Of a DNA stretch of 64,000 nt, positions 42,359-52,575 are shown piece by piece. The stretch is from positions 49,619-113,618 of the forward strand of contig NKIK01000010.1 in the NCBI GenBank assembly GCA_002256115.1, given 5' to 3'. Position 1 is the first letter of the stretch. Each line of letters starts with the position of its first letter. Made by a program: the position numbers and the translations under genes. Origin of the DNA: Burkholderiales bacterium PBB3. GTDB taxonomy: Bacteria; Pseudomonadota; Gammaproteobacteria; Burkholderiales; Burkholderiaceae_C. The notes under the pieces were generated by a model. The model was not told where the DNA came from and did no database searches. It saw only the letters and a list, made by a program, of their open reading frames with translations.

Positions 42359-43356
42359 ATCACCTTGGCCCGCATCAGGTCGTTGCTATTCACTGCACCG
42401 CACAGGCGCCCGGCATCGTCTACCACCAGCACGCTGGTGATTCGGCGGCTTTCCATCAAGTCGGCGGCGTCCACTGCCAGCGCATGGCGGCTGATCACAC
42501 AAGGGGATGCGTGCATCACATCAGCCGCCGTCTTGGCACGCAGGTCCACGCCCTGCTCCAGCAGGCGGCGCAAGTCGCCATCGGTGAATATGCCCAGCAC
42601 GCGATCTTCTGCATCCACCACGGCGGTAGCACCCAGGCCCTTGGCGCTCATCTCTCGCATCAGTTCGCTGAAGCCCGTGCCCGGCAAAACCCGAGGCGTG
42701 GCATCACCAGATCGCATCACATCGCTGACATGGGTCAGCAGCTTGCGGCCCAAAGCGCCGCCAGGGTGAGAGCGCGCAAAGTCTTCGGCGCGAAAGCCTC
42801 GGGCATCCAGCAAAGCCACCGCCAAGGCATCACCCAGAGCCAGTTGGGCTGTGGTGCTGGCCGTGGGGGCCAAATTAAGAGGACAGGCTTCTTTATCGAC
42901 CGCGCCATCCAGCCACAGGTCGGCATGCTTGGCCATCGTGGACTCGGCATTGCCGGTGATGGCAACGATGGGCGTGCCCAAGCGTTTGAGCACCGGCAGG
43001 ATGGCGGTCATTTCCTGAGACTCGCCGCTATTAGAAATGGCCAACACCAGATCATCAGGGGTGATCATGCCGAGATCGCCATGGCTGGCTTCTGCGGGGT
43101 GCACAAACATGGCGGGCGTGCCGGTCGAGGCCAGCGTGGCGGCAATCTTGCGGCCGATGTGCCCGCTCTTGCCCATACCCATCACCACCACCCGACCGCG
43201 CAGGGCCAGAATTTTCTCCATGGCTTGTGCAAAAGAAGGTCCGACGCGCTGCTTCAAGCCCAATATTGCCGCCGCTTCAATGTCAAAAGTTTCGTGGGCC
43301 AGCTCAATGGCGCGTTGGGCGTCCAGACGGGACGGCGGGGATGCAGGCATGCTCAT
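42355..43356 (-). CDS. kdsD: Arabinose-5-phosphate isomerase KdsD
   Basis: Converts ribulose 5-phosphate to arabinose 5-phosphate, the first step to KDO. The 333-residue protein has an N-terminal SIS domain (RVVVMGMGKSGHIGRKIA, THPAEASHGDLGM in the form VHPAEASHGDLG, AISNSGESQEMTAI) and two CBS domains from about residue 205 (DVMRSGDATPRVLPG and DVMHASPCVISRHALA). First gene of the kdsD-kdsC-lptC unit and divergent from the antiporter gene, with 44 bases between the starts. Confidence 0.95.
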   Translation of the reverse strand: MSMPASPPSRLDAQRAIELAHETFDIEAAAILGLKQRVGPSFAQAMEKILALRGRVVVMGMGKSGHIGRKIAATLASTGTPAMFVHPAEASHGDLGMITPDDLVLAISNSGESQEMTAILPVLKRLGTPIVAITGNAESTMAKHADLWLDGAVDKEACPLNLAPTASTTAQLALGDALAVALLDARGFRAEDFARSHPGGALGRKLLTHVSDVMRSGDATPRVLPGTGFSELMREMSAKGLGATAVVDAEDRVLGIFTDGDLRRLLEQGVDLRAKTAADVMHASPCVISRHALAVDAADLMESRRITSVLVVDDAGRLCGAVNSNDLMRAKVI

Positions 43357-43400
43357 GCGCGCATTTTATAGAGCCGCGCTTCTCTTGCTAGTATCGGTGC

Positions 43401-45386
43401 ATGAGTGCCCTCGAAATCACCTTGCTGTATTTGCTGGCCGCCGTGGTCGGGGTGGTAGTTTGCAGGCTCTACAAGCTACCACCTATGTTGGGTTACCTGG
43501 CCGTTGGGGTGCTGATCGGGCCCAATGCGTTAGCCTTGTCCCAAAACGCCGACGGAGTACGCCACCTGGGGGAGTTTGGTGTGGTGTTTCTGATGTTCGT
43601 GATCGGGCTGGAGTTCAATTTGCCCAAATTGCGATCTATGCAAAAGCATGTATTCGGGCTGGGTCTGCTGCAGGTCACAGTCACCATGGTGGGCAGCATG
43701 CTAGCCACTTGGGCGCTTGCCGCGCTAGCCCCCCAGTTGTGGGGCATGAGCTGGCAGACCTCGCTGGCGCTGTCCAGCGCCTTGGCAATGAGCAGCACCG
43801 CCATCGTCGTCAAATTGATGGTGGAACGCATCGAGATGGAGTCCGAGCACGGCAAACGTGTCATGGGCATTTTGCTGTTCCAGGATTTGGCGGTAGTACC
43901 GCTGCTGGTGTTGATTCCCGCGTTGGGTGCATCCGGCGAACAATTGGTGCAGTCACTGGCTATGGCAGGTTTGAAGGCTGCGGTGCTTATTACCGTGTTG
44001 CTGGTGGGCGGACGCCATGTGATGCGCTGGTGGCTGACCCTGGTGGCACGACGTAAGAGCGAGGAACTGTTTGTACTGAACCTGCTTTTCATCACGCTGG
44101 GGCTGGCCTGGCTGACCGAGATGGCGGGCTTAAGCCTCGCGCTGGGCGCTTTCATTGCCGGCATGTTGATCTCGGAAACAGAATTCAAGCACCAGGTGGA
44201 AACCGATATCCGCCCTTTCCATGACGTGCTGCTGGGCCTGTTTTTTATCAGTATTGGCATGCTGCTGGACTGGCGCCTGGTGTTGGAGCGTTGGCCTTTA
44301 GTGTTGCTGTTGGTGATAGTGCCCATTCTCTTCAAAGCTGCTGTGGTGACTGGGCTGTCCCGCGTGCTGGGTGCCAGCACCGGTGTCTCGCTGCGCACCG
44401 GTTTGTATCTGGCGCAGGCCGGTGAATTCGGCTTTGTGTTGCTGACACTGGCGCAACAAAACGCGCTGGTGCCGCCCGCCCTGCTGAACCCGATTCTGGC
44501 CAGCATGGTGCTGTCAATGCTGGCTACGCCCTTCATCATCATGTACAGCAACCGCATTGTCCTGAAGCTGGTGGCCAGTGAATGGTTGCAGCAGTCATTG
44601 CAAATGACGTCGATCGCGCGCAAGTCCATCAACACCAATCGGCACGTGATTATTTGCGGCTACGGGCGCTGCGGTCAAAACCTGGCGCGCATGCTGGAGG
44701 CCCAAGGCATTCCCTATATGGCGCTGGACACCGACCCGGACCGGGTGCGCCAGGCCGCCGCCGCGGGGCATTCGGTGGTGTTTGGCGATGCGGGCCGTTT
44801 GCAAGCGCTGATGGCGGCGGGCTTGGCGCGCGCCAGCGCGGTGGTGATCACTTACCTAGATATTCCCGCCGCGCTGAAGGTGCTGGGCAACACCCGTACC
44901 CATGCGCCGCAGGTGCCGGTGATTGTGCGCACGCAGGACGACCTGAACTTGAAACAACTGCAAGACGCCGGTGCCACCGAAGTGGTGCCTGAGGCGATTG
45001 AAGGTTCGCTTATGTTGGCCAGCCATGCGTTGGCTTTGGTGGGCGTGCCCATGCGCAAAGTGATTCGCATCGTGCAAGACCAGCGCGATGCGCGCTACAA
45101 CCTGCTGCGTGGTTATTTTCACGGTGCCGACGATAACTCGGCCGATGAGATCCACCATGAGCGGCTATGTACCGTGAGCCTGCCGCCTATGGGCCGCTGT
45201 ATCGGTCAAAGCATCCAAACTCTTGCACTGGAGAGTTTGGGCGTGAGGATTGTTAGCCTCAGACGCAATAGCGGTAAGTCCTTAGTGGTCTCCCAGCAGA
45301 CTGTATTGGAGCATGGAGACACACTGGTTTTGTCTGGCGAAGCAGCGCACCTCGCCTTGGCTGAGGCAAAACTGCTCAAAAGCTAA
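43401..45386 (+). CDS. CPA2-family cation/proton antiporter (KefB/YbaL type)
   Basis: Inner-membrane monovalent cation:proton antiporter, 661 residues. About twelve membrane helices fill residues 1-385 (LGYLAVGVLIGPNALALSQN, GVVFLMFVIGLEFNLPKL, IVVKLMVERIEME, AQAGEFGFVLLTLAQQ). An RCK/TrkA-N domain follows (VIICGYGRCGQNLARMLEAQ; Rossmann GYGRCG) and a TrkA-C domain ends the protein (VSLRRNSGKSLVVSQQTVLE). It may protect against electrophiles or regulate potassium. No ancillary KefF/KefG gene is adjacent. Confidence 0.93.
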   Translation: MSALEITLLYLLAAVVGVVVCRLYKLPPMLGYLAVGVLIGPNALALSQNADGVRHLGEFGVVFLMFVIGLEFNLPKLRSMQKHVFGLGLLQVTVTMVGSMLATWALAALAPQLWGMSWQTSLALSSALAMSSTAIVVKLMVERIEMESEHGKRVMGILLFQDLAVVPLLVLIPALGASGEQLVQSLAMAGLKAAVLITVLLVGGRHVMRWWLTLVARRKSEELFVLNLLFITLGLAWLTEMAGLSLALGAFIAGMLISETEFKHQVETDIRPFHDVLLGLFFISIGMLLDWRLVLERWPLVLLLVIVPILFKAAVVTGLSRVLGASTGVSLRTGLYLAQAGEFGFVLLTLAQQNALVPPALLNPILASMVLSMLATPFIIMYSNRIVLKLVASEWLQQSLQMTSIARKSINTNRHVIICGYGRCGQNLARMLEAQGIPYMALDTDPDRVRQAAAAGHSVVFGDAGRLQALMAAGLARASAVVITYLDIPAALKVLGNTRTHAPQVPVIVRTQDDLNLKQLQDAGATEVVPEAIEGSLMLASHALALVGVPMRKVIRIVQDQRDARYNLLRGYFHGADDNSADEIHHERLCTVSLPPMGRCIGQSIQTLALESLGVRIVSLRRNSGKSLVVSQQTVLEHGDTLVLSGEAAHLALAEAKLLKS

Positions 45387-45456
45387 GTCCTGACGCGGTC
45401 GGGTCGGGGGCACAATACAGATGCTCTTAGCTCCGCCCTATGCAGGGGAAAAATTT

Positions 45457-46011
45457 ATGCAAAACATCAGCATCAACGAATACTTGCGCAATCACATTCG
45501 TACCGTGCCAGACTGGCCAGCACCCGGCGTCCAGTTCAGAGACATAACCCCATTGCTCCAAAACGCAAAAGTCTTTCGCGTACTCATTGACGCGTTTGTT
45601 CATCGTTACATGGATCCTGCATTGCGGCCCGATGTGGTGGCTGGCTTGGATGCCCGGGGATTTATTCTAGGATCGGTTGTCGCCTATGAGCTCAATGTAG
45701 GTTTCATTCCGATTCGAAAAAAGGGCAAGCTGCCCTTCACCACCGTAGAGGAAACTTATGAGTTGGAATACGGAAGCGCGACGGTTGAACTCCACACAGA
45801 TGCGGTGAAGCCTGGCAACAGGGTGCTGCTCATCGACGATCTCATTGCAACGGGCGGCACGATGATGGCGGGGAAAAAACTGCTTGAAAAACTGGGTGCC
45901 CATGTCATGGAGGGAGCTGCAATAGTCGACCTGCCGGAGCTTGGGGGGTCTGAAAAGCTGAAAGCTTCAGGACTACCGCTTTTTACGCTGATCGATTTCG
46001 CTGGCCACTAG
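45457..46011 (+). CDS. apt: Adenine phosphoribosyltransferase
   Basis: Salvages adenine to AMP with PRPP, 184 residues. Motifs: [66 protein letters not shown] (given as its family parts) and the PRPP-binding loop [14 protein letters not shown]. The start is the ATG at 45457 ([10 protein letters not shown]). The sequence is visibly less GC-rich than its neighbours, which may indicate a different origin. Confidence 0.95.
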   Translation: MQNISINEYLRNHIRTVPDWPAPGVQFRDITPLLQNAKVFRVLIDAFVHRYMDPALRPDVVAGLDARGFILGSVVAYELNVGFIPIRKKGKLPFTTVEETYELEYGSATVELHTDAVKPGNRVLLIDDLIATGGTMMAGKKLLEKLGAHVMEGAAIVDLPELGGSEKLKASGLPLFTLIDFAGH

Positions 46012-46032
46012 TCCTGCGATGTAGCTGCTTGG

Positions 46033-46737
46033 CTAGTTTAGGTCCCCGTATTGGGTGCCACTCAGCGGCGACGCTCTGCGATCAACATCAAATTCTTCTT
46101 GTATTTCAGGCAAAGGATTGCGACGTCCGGAGCGAATAATTTCACCCGGCGCAGACAACGGTGCTGGTATCGCCGCTGCAGAAATCGCCCTTTTGAAAGC
46201 CGCAACTTCATCCGCGTGAAGGGGATCAAAACGGGGCTTGGCTGCGACCACCGGAGCGAGTGTGGGAGCCAACGGAGCGGGTGATGAATTGGCGGAGAGT
46301 CCTGCAGTGACATGCTCATTGATCCGCCAATACACTGCGGTCACCAGTATGTCATGGCGGGTTTTGGCGCTTTGCGCAATTAACCCCTCAATTTCTGCGA
46401 GCCGCTCAGGACTTGCTGTGTCTTTGCGCGTCAAGTCCATCATGATCAAATATTGACGCCCACGGCTGTCTAAGGACAAGACCTTGAATTTGTAGCTAGC
46501 TGAAAGCACTCCCGCTCGCGTCATTCCGTCCCGAACAACTGCGTATAAGAGTTCGCGTCGCTCCAAGCGCTCAGATTTTCGATTGGCGGCATTGCTGGAG
46601 GCAGTCCTGTCTCCCCGATTTGCGCTGTTCACATGGTTGAAAGGCACTGTCGCATCAATATGCGCGAGACCAGAACTCTGAGCCCCGGCAGCCGATTTAA
46701 CTGCAGGTTTTCGCGCGAACCATTTAAACAGCGACAT
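46033..46737 (-). CDS. Hypothetical protein, conserved-looking
   Basis: A 234-residue protein I do not recognise. It starts MSLFKWFARKPAVKSAAG, has a low-complexity N-terminal 60 residues, a compact central part (RRELLYAVVRDGMTRAGVLS, YKFKVLSLDSRGRQYLIMMD, RHDILVTAVYWRINEHV) and a Pro/Ala-rich C-terminus. No signal peptide or membrane helix. The central part is likely the folded domain. It lies between apt and mnmE, convergent with apt. Confidence 0.65.
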   Translation of the reverse strand: MSLFKWFARKPAVKSAAGAQSSGLAHIDATVPFNHVNSANRGDRTASSNAANRKSERLERRELLYAVVRDGMTRAGVLSASYKFKVLSLDSRGRQYLIMMDLTRKDTASPERLAEIEGLIAQSAKTRHDILVTAVYWRINEHVTAGLSANSSPAPLAPTLAPVVAAKPRFDPLHADEVAAFKRAISAAAIPAPLSAPGEIIRSGRRNPLPEIQEEFDVDRRASPLSGTQYGDLN

Positions 46738-46778
46738 TGTTAACTTTCTACTTCAACGATACCACCAGTGTAGTGCAG

Positions 46779-48155
46779 CTATTTACCGATGCAAAACTTG
46801 GAAAAAATAACGCCCAGCAAATCGTCTGACGTGAATTCACCGGTGATCTCGCTCAGCGCGTTTTGCCCTAAGCGCAGCTCTTCGGCCAGTAAATCCAGTG
46901 ACTGGGCCTGCGCCCGCAAGTGCTGGGTCGCGATCTCCAGATGCTGTTGCACCCGCAGCAAAGCCTGCACATGGCGTTCCCGCGCAATGAAAATGCCACC
47001 GGCTTGCGCTTGCCAACCTGCCGCATTTAATAGCGCCTGCCGTAGCTCCGCCAAACCCACACCGGTTTTGGCCGACAGCGTGATGCCGCCGCGGTCTGGC
47101 AGGGTGTCCACCGAGTCGACTTTGTTCCAAATATCGATCACCGGCGTGTTTTTAGAGAGTCTTAGCTCCAGGGCCCGCGTAATGTCTGCCTCTCCAGCTA
47201 TGTAATTAATAGCATCCAGTCGGGTTAGATCGTGGATGAATAACACGGTGTCGGCATCTTCGATAGCCTCCCAGGCGCGGGCAATGCCGATTTGTTCGAC
47301 CACATCGTCGCTATCGCGCAAGCCCGCAGTGTCCACCACATGCACCGGCACACCTTCAATCTGAATCGTCTGCTCCACGCGGTCGCGCGTGGTGCCAGCT
47401 ATCGGCGTAACGATGGCCAGCTCAGCACCGGCCAGCGCATTGAGCAAGGAGGACTTGCCCGCATTGGGCTGCCCTGCTATCACGACCTTGATGCCCTCAC
47501 GCAGCAGCGCACCCTGGGTCGCGCTCTGCTGCACACGCTGCAGGGCGTGCTGCAAACGCTCAAGCTGGCCTTGGGCATCTGCCTTTTTGAGGAAGTCAAT
47601 TTCCTCCTCGGGGAAATCCAGCGTAGCTTCCACCAGCATGCGCAGGTGAATCAGCGCGTCACGCAGTGAATGAATCTCTTTAGAAAAAGCACCTGACAAG
47701 GAGCGACTGGCGCTGCGCGCCGCGGCCTCGGTGCTGGCGTCAATCAAATCCGCAATCGCCTCGGCCTGGGTCAGGTCGATCTTGTCGTTCAGAAATGCGC
47801 GTTCGGTGAATTCACCGGGGCGGGCCAAGCGCAAGCCGTTGAATTGACCTACGGCCATGCAGCGGGCCAGCAAAAGCTGCAAAACCACCGGGCCGCCGTG
47901 GGCCTGCAGCTCCAATACGTCTTCACCGGTATAGGAATTGGGGCCTTCAAAGTAGATAGCCAGTCCGCGGTCAATCACACCGCCCTCACCATCCTGAAAC
48001 CCCAGATAGGTCGCCTCGCGCGGCTTCAGACTTTTCCCACACAACCCCTGCACCACCGCAGCAATGTCGGGTCCAGAAACCCTAACAATCCCCACTGCCC
48101 CCCGCCCCGGCGCGGTAGCGATGGCAACGATAGGAACTTGATTACGAGGCAGCAT
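46779..48155 (-). CDS. mnmE: tRNA-modification GTPase MnmE
   Basis: With MnmG it builds the 5-carboxymethylaminomethyl group on wobble uridine of tRNAs. The 458-residue protein starts [20 protein letters not shown] and has the folate-binding N-terminal domain, helical domain and the inserted G domain: [18 protein letters not shown] (G1), GTTRD (G2), [11 protein letters not shown] (G3) and IWNKVD (G4). It ends with the catalytic Cys motif CIGK. A possible weak trace of a family B repeat ([10 protein letters not shown]) lies in the G domain. The ATG is at 48155; the longer frame crosses the yidC end. Confidence 0.95.
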   Translation of the reverse strand: MLPRNQVPIVAIATAPGRGAVGIVRVSGPDIAAVVQGLCGKSLKPREATYLGFQDGEGGVIDRGLAIYFEGPNSYTGEDVLELQAHGGPVVLQLLLARCMAVGQFNGLRLARPGEFTERAFLNDKIDLTQAEAIADLIDASTEAAARSASRSLSGAFSKEIHSLRDALIHLRMLVEATLDFPEEEIDFLKKADAQGQLERLQHALQRVQQSATQGALLREGIKVVIAGQPNAGKSSLLNALAGAELAIVTPIAGTTRDRVEQTIQIEGVPVHVVDTAGLRDSDDVVEQIGIARAWEAIEDADTVLFIHDLTRLDAINYIAGEADITRALELRLSKNTPVIDIWNKVDSVDTLPDRGGITLSAKTGVGLAELRQALLNAAGWQAQAGGIFIARERHVQALLRVQQHLEIATQHLRAQAQSLDLLAEELRLGQNALSEITGEFTSDDLLGVIFSKFCIGK

Positions 48156-48192
48156 AGAGGGGGAGCTTATATCAGGGACACCACAGAACCGG

Positions 48193-48250
48193 CTTTGCCG
48201 GGCTGTAGGTGTCGCCCCCTGGGGGGAGGCGCCCAAGGCGCCTCGGGGGG
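48193..48250. repeat. GC-rich palindromic element between mnmE and yidC
   Basis: Contains GAGGCGCCCAAGGCGCCTC, a perfect 8-base inverted repeat around three bases, flanked by CGCCCCCTGGGGGG and CGGGGGG. It resembles but does not match the family A repeat. It abuts the yidC stop codon and may act as its terminator. Confidence 0.6.
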
Positions 48251-49972
48251 TTATTTGAACTTCGGCAAATTGAACTGCGGCGGCACACCCATGCGGGTAT
48301 TGATGATCCACTGCTGGGCAATCGACAAGATGTTGTTGGTAATCCAGTACAGCACCAGGCCCGCCGGGAAGAAGAAGAACATCACGCTGAAAATCAACGG
48401 CATGAACCACATCATCTTGGCTTGCATCGGGTCAGGTGGCGCCGGGTTCAACGCGGTTTGCAGCAGCGTTGTCAGCGTCATCACCAGCGGCAGGATGAAG
48501 TAGGGGTCAGGCGACGACAGATCGTGGATCCACAGGGCCCAGGGCGCATTGCGCATCTCCACACTGGACAACAGCACCCAGTACAGCGCAATGAACACCG
48601 GAATCTGAACCATGATGGGGAAGCAGCCGCCCATGGGGTTGACCTTTTCCTCGCGGTAGATGCGCATCATCTCCTGCTGCATCTGCTGGGGGTTGTCCTT
48701 CAGGCGCTCGCGCATTTCCATGATCTTGGGGTTAACCGCCTTCATCTTGGCCATGCTGGCGTAAGCCTTGGCGTTGAGCCAGTAGAACGCGATCTTCAGC
48801 AGGAGCACCAGGGCCACAATCGACCAGCCCCAGTTTTGAATGACGGTGTGCAATTGGTCCAGCAGCCAGTACAGAGGTTTGGCCAGAATGGTCAGCCAGC
48901 CGTAGTCTTTGACCAGCTCCAGGCCCTTGGCCAGGGCTTCGAGCTTTTTCTCTTCTTGCGGGCCGGCAAAGAAAGTGGCATCCATCGACTTGCTAGCGCC
49001 CGGCTCGATCGTGCTCAGCGGCGCGACCATCGTGGCGCGGTAGCAGCAGTCAGCCATCTCAGCACCGATGTCCACACCATCCAACGAGAATGTGCGCTCT
49101 ACGCCTTCGGGCAAGATCCAGGCGCTGGCAAAGTAGTGCTGCACCATGGCCACGTAGCCGTTGTTAGCAGTTTTCTCGTAGTCCGCTTTTTTCTTCTTGA
49201 TGTCTGCGAACTCGACCTTCTGGTACTTCTTGGCCTCCGTGTAAACCGCAGGGCCCGTGAAAGTGGAGTAGAACGAAGATTCGCCTGCGGGCTTGTTGCC
49301 ATCACGCACCAACTGCAAGTACAGCTGCGGTGCAATCGGTGCTGCCGAGGTGTTGGTCAGCGTGTGTTTGACGGCAATGTCGTAAGCGCCACGGCGAATC
49401 GTGTAGGTCTTCACCAGCTTGATGCCGCCCACATCCGCAGACGTGAATTGCAATACCAGTTCATTCTCACCATCGGCCAGCGTGCGCGGGCCAGTCACGG
49501 TCGTCGGTGTTTTGTGGGTGGGGAAAGATCCACCGGTGGTACCCGCCACCACACCGGTCTGGGCCAGATAAATACCGATCTTACTGTCATCCAGCAGCAC
49601 AAAATTGTGCGACTTGTTCGCCATGTCGATGTGCTTCAGGAACTCGGCACGCACCAGAGAGCCGCCTTCGGTATCAAACGTCAGCTTGACCACATCAGTG
49701 GTCACGTCAAAGCGCACTTTAGGAGTCACGGGCGCAGCGGGGGCGGCGGCTGGAATCGCACCAGCCACAGGTGCAGCGGGTGCCACGGCGTTGGGCACAC
49801 CAGAATCGAGCCCTGGCTTGGCAGCAGCGGGCGCTGCAGCAGTCACGGCAGGCGGCGTGGCGCCTGGGAAGAAAGTGGCTTTTTTGCCATTATGGATTTG
49901 CCACTGGTCCCACAGTAAAACCATGGAGAAGCCAAAAATCACCCACAAAATGGTGCGGCGAATATCGTTCAT
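48251..49972 (-). CDS. yidC: Membrane protein insertase YidC
   Basis: Inserts proteins into the inner membrane alone or with SecYEG. The 573-residue form has the N-terminal helix ([18 protein letters not shown]), an Ala/Pro-rich linker, the periplasmic beta domain and five C-terminal helices ([80 protein letters not shown]). It overlaps yidD by four bases. Confidence 0.96.
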   Translation of the reverse strand: MNDIRRTILWVIFGFSMVLLWDQWQIHNGKKATFFPGATPPAVTAAAPAAAKPGLDSGVPNAVAPAAPVAGAIPAAAPAAPVTPKVRFDVTTDVVKLTFDTEGGSLVRAEFLKHIDMANKSHNFVLLDDSKIGIYLAQTGVVAGTTGGSFPTHKTPTTVTGPRTLADGENELVLQFTSADVGGIKLVKTYTIRRGAYDIAVKHTLTNTSAAPIAPQLYLQLVRDGNKPAGESSFYSTFTGPAVYTEAKKYQKVEFADIKKKKADYEKTANNGYVAMVQHYFASAWILPEGVERTFSLDGVDIGAEMADCCYRATMVAPLSTIEPGASKSMDATFFAGPQEEKKLEALAKGLELVKDYGWLTILAKPLYWLLDQLHTVIQNWGWSIVALVLLLKIAFYWLNAKAYASMAKMKAVNPKIMEMRERLKDNPQQMQQEMMRIYREEKVNPMGGCFPIMVQIPVFIALYWVLLSSVEMRNAPWALWIHDLSSPDPYFILPLVMTLTTLLQTALNPAPPDPMQAKMMWFMPLIFSVMFFFFPAGLVLYWITNNILSIAQQWIINTRMGVPPQFNLPKFK

Positions 49973-50241
49973 GAAGTCTTCTTTTCAGCAGTAGGGGAAA
50001 GGAGTCGGCGAAACAGCCGGGGAGGCTCGGCGGGTACCGGATCATGGCCACCCGCACACCAGGGGTGGCAACGGGCAATGCGCGCCACGGTTAAATAGCT
50101 GCCCGTCAGCGCGCCATGGGCGTCTAACGCACCCAGGGAATATGAGGAGCATGTCGGTTCAAAGCGGCACGACGAGCCGAGCCAAGGGCTCAGGAACAAA
50201 CGGTAGGCGCGAACCACGCCCATCAGAACACGCTTGATCAT
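49969..50241 (-). CDS. yidD: Membrane protein insertion efficiency factor YidD
   Basis: Small amphipathic membrane-associated protein of 90 residues: YRLFLSPWLGSSCRFEPTCS, then SYSLGALDAHGALTG and GGHDPVP. These are the YidD signatures. It overlaps rnpA and yidC by four bases on each side, so the chain rnpA-yidD-yidC is translationally coupled. Confidence 0.95.
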   Translation of the reverse strand: MIKRVLMGVVRAYRLFLSPWLGSSCRFEPTCSSYSLGALDAHGALTGSYLTVARIARCHPWCAGGHDPVPAEPPRLFRRLLSPTAEKKTS

Positions 50242-50636
50242 GCCACCACCGCACGGGAAAACAGCTGCTGCAGCTCGGTGCGAACCGCACGCTTCAAAGC
50301 ATCGGAGGTGGCACTCACGTACTGCGCACGATCAAAAGCCGCACGCAAACGAACCACATGGGCTGCATTAGCCAATGTGGTTTCAAGTTCGGAGCTCAGG
50401 CTGTAAATCTGGCGCTTGATGGCGTTGCGGGTTACGGCCCGCTTGGCCCACCGCTTGGGGACCATAGCCCCCAGCCAGACCTCTTCAAGAGGAAACAGTG
50501 GCACGGCTAGCTCAGACTGCACCGGCGTAGCTGTAGCCACCAAGGGGCAGCAATGCAACGCAAAGTGGGCCGTTCGGGCCAAAGTCCGGCCAGCCAAAGC
50601 TGCCTGAAACTGGGGTCGGGTTTGTAGCCGCTGCAT
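50238..50636 (-). CDS. rnpA: Ribonuclease P protein component
   Basis: Protein subunit of RNase P, which matures the 5' ends of tRNAs. About 132 residues: MQRLQTRPQFQAALAG at the start and the conserved helix PKRWAKRAVTRNAIKRQIYSL, a variant of the RNR motif. The ATG at 50636 fits homologues; a GTG at 50648 is possible. It follows rpmH by 70 bases in the classical origin-region order. Confidence 0.93.
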   Translation of the reverse strand: MQRLQTRPQFQAALAGRTLARTAHFALHCCPLVATATPVQSELAVPLFPLEEVWLGAMVPKRWAKRAVTRNAIKRQIYSLSSELETTLANAAHVVRLRAAFDRAQYVSATSDALKRAVRTELQQLFSRAVVA

Positions 50637-50706
50637 ATCAATAGTCACCCAAGCTGGTTTTCAGCAGGGTGCCCAGTTGCCAACGGCAGCCGACCCGAAC
50701 CGTCAA

Positions 50707-50841
50707 TTAGACGGCCAGACGCTTGCGGCCTTTGGCGCGGCGTGCATTAATCACGGCGCGGCCACCACGGGTCTTCATGCGAACCAGAAAGCCATGGGTA
50801 CGGGCGCGGCGGATTTTGGAGGGTTGGTAAGTGCGTTTCAT
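50707..50841 (-). CDS. rpmH: 50S ribosomal protein L34
   Basis: Smallest ribosomal protein here, 44 residues: [18 protein letters not shown] at the start and GRKRLAV at the end, exactly the L34 pattern. Read directly from the sequence (stop TAA at 50709-50707). First gene of the rpmH-rnpA-yidD-yidC-mnmE group, facing away from dnaA. Confidence 0.97.
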   Translation of the reverse strand: MKRTYQPSKIRRARTHGFLVRMKTRGGRAVINARRAKGRKRLAV

Positions 50842-51044
50842 AGTAATCTCTTCTCTAAGCCCCAGACACAATCAGGGCAACCCGCGATTATCGCAAACTT
50901 TCTGAACCAGGGCAAGGCCTTACGCGGCATATGGTGCGTAAAGCGCTAACTTGTAACGATTTATAAAAATTGTGGATAAGGTTTTGATAAATTACAATTC
51001 CCCGCGCAGCAACGAACAACTATCCACAGAAGCTGACCACCACA
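50842..51044. other. Probable chromosomal origin region / dnaA promoter
   Basis: Intergenic region between rpmH and dnaA. It holds a perfect DnaA box (TTATCCACA, reversed as TGTGGATAA at 50971-50979) and a near-perfect one (CTATCCACA at 51020-51028), with an AT-rich stretch from about 50945 to 50998 that could unwind. Two boxes are few for oriC, so part of the origin may lie elsewhere; autoregulation of dnaA is equally supported. Confidence 0.6.
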
Positions 51045-52457
51045 ATGACAGCGGGACATCCCTTCACACCCCCCAACTCGCCCGGATTTGAAATCGGCCA
51101 AAGTCTTTGGCAAAGTTGCGTCGATCAACTGGCCCAAGAGCTACCGGAACAACAGTTCAACACCTGGATCAAGCCCCTCACGGCCGCCGTGCAGGAGGAT
51201 ATGACCAAGGTCACGATTTTTGTAGCCAATCGCTTCAAACTCGACTGGGTGCGCGCCCAGTACAGCGGCAAAATTGCCAGCATGCTCGAGAAGCTGTACG
51301 GTCAGCCGATACCCGTTGAGTTAGCGATCACTCCCAGAGAAGTGCCTGCCAAACAAGCTTATGCACCGGCGGCGGCCCAAACGGCAGCGATTGAAGAATC
51401 ATCGGAGATGGGCGAGGATCTGCGCGGTAGCGTTCCTAAAAACCGGCTCAACAGCATGCTCACTTTTGAGACGCTGGTGGAAGGTACGGCCAACCGTATG
51501 GCCCGCGCGGCGGCCATGCATGTGGCGACTATGCCTGGGCATTTGTACAACCCCCTGTTCATTTATGGTGGTGTTGGCCTGGGTAAGACCCATTTGATGC
51601 ACGCTGTGGGTAACCGGCTGCTGGCTGACAAACCAGGCAGCAAAGTTCTCTACATCCATGCGGAACAATTTGTCTCGGATGTGGTTAAGGCCTACCAGCG
51701 TAAGACTTTTGATGAATTCAAAGAGCGTTACCACTCTCTGGATTTGCTGTTAATTGACGATGTGCAGTTTTTTGCCAACAAAGAGCGCACCCAAGAAGAG
51801 TTCTTTAACGCGTTTGAAGCTCTGTTAGCCAAAAAGTCCCACATTGTGATGACCAGCGACACCTACCCCAAGGGCCTGGCGGACATCCATGAGCGTCTGG
51901 TTTCGCGTTTTGATTCGGGTCTAACGGTGGCGATTGAGCCGCCCGAGCTGGAAATGCGGGTGGCGATTCTGATCAACAAGGCGCGCGTCGAGGGCTCGGA
52001 AATGCCCGAGGAAGTGGCGTTTTTTGTGGCCAAGAACGTTCGCTCCAACGTGCGTGAACTAGAAGGCGCTTTGCGCAAAATCTTGGCGTATTCGCGGTTT
52101 AACCAAAAAGAAATCTCGATTGCGCTGGCCCGCGAGGCGCTGCGCGACCTGCTGTCGATCCAGAATCGGCAAATTTCTGTGGAAAACATCCAGAAAACGG
52201 TGGCCGACTATTACAAGATCAAGGTCGCCGACATGTATTCCAAGAAGCGCCCGGCCAGTATTGCCCGGCCGCGCCAGATTGCGATGTACCTGGCCAAGGA
52301 GCTGACACAGAAGAGTCTTCCGGAAATTGGAGAATTATTTGGCGGGCGCGACCACACCACGGTGCTACACGCGGTGCGCAAGATAGGCGGGGAGCGCCAG
52401 CAAATGACCGAGCTGAACCAGCAATTGCACGTCTTGGAGCAAACGCTGAAGGGTTAG
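51045..52457 (+). CDS. dnaA: Chromosomal replication initiator DnaA
   Basis: Opens oriC and loads the helicase. 470 residues: domain I ([20 protein letters not shown]), a variable linker, the AAA+ domain with Walker [19 protein letters not shown] and Walker [14 protein letters not shown], arginine-bearing sensor regions, and the domain IV helix-turn-helix with the DnaA signature [15 protein letters not shown]. Directly followed by dnaN and gyrB. Confidence 0.98.
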   Translation: MTAGHPFTPPNSPGFEIGQSLWQSCVDQLAQELPEQQFNTWIKPLTAAVQEDMTKVTIFVANRFKLDWVRAQYSGKIASMLEKLYGQPIPVELAITPREVPAKQAYAPAAAQTAAIEESSEMGEDLRGSVPKNRLNSMLTFETLVEGTANRMARAAAMHVATMPGHLYNPLFIYGGVGLGKTHLMHAVGNRLLADKPGSKVLYIHAEQFVSDVVKAYQRKTFDEFKERYHSLDLLLIDDVQFFANKERTQEEFFNAFEALLAKKSHIVMTSDTYPKGLADIHERLVSRFDSGLTVAIEPPELEMRVAILINKARVEGSEMPEEVAFFVAKNVRSNVRELEGALRKILAYSRFNQKEISIALAREALRDLLSIQNRQISVENIQKTVADYYKIKVADMYSKKRPASIARPRQIAMYLAKELTQKSLPEIGELFGGRDHTTVLHAVRKIGGERQQMTELNQQLHVLEQTLKG

Positions 52458-52575
52458 TCAGAAAAAACGCCAAAACCCCAAAAAAGGGGCCCAAAGCTGG
52501 GAAAATGGCAGGATTTCATAAAAATTAGGCCGCCCAGTCCAACGTGCCACAACAGACATTAATGAAGAGGTTGAC

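Noticed and set aside
47194..47220. Family B repeat copy inside mnmE
   Set aside because: Only the AGCTAT..ATTAATAGC part matches and the GC-rich half is missing; too weak to list as a copy.
48209..49918. Long plus-strand open frame opposite yidC
   Set aside because: Composition (His/Gln/Arg rich) and lack of motifs show it is the complement of yidC.
52475..52488. CCCCAAAAAAGGGG after dnaA as a terminator
   Set aside because: The stem is only four pairs and no T run follows; dnaA-dnaN read-through is expected.
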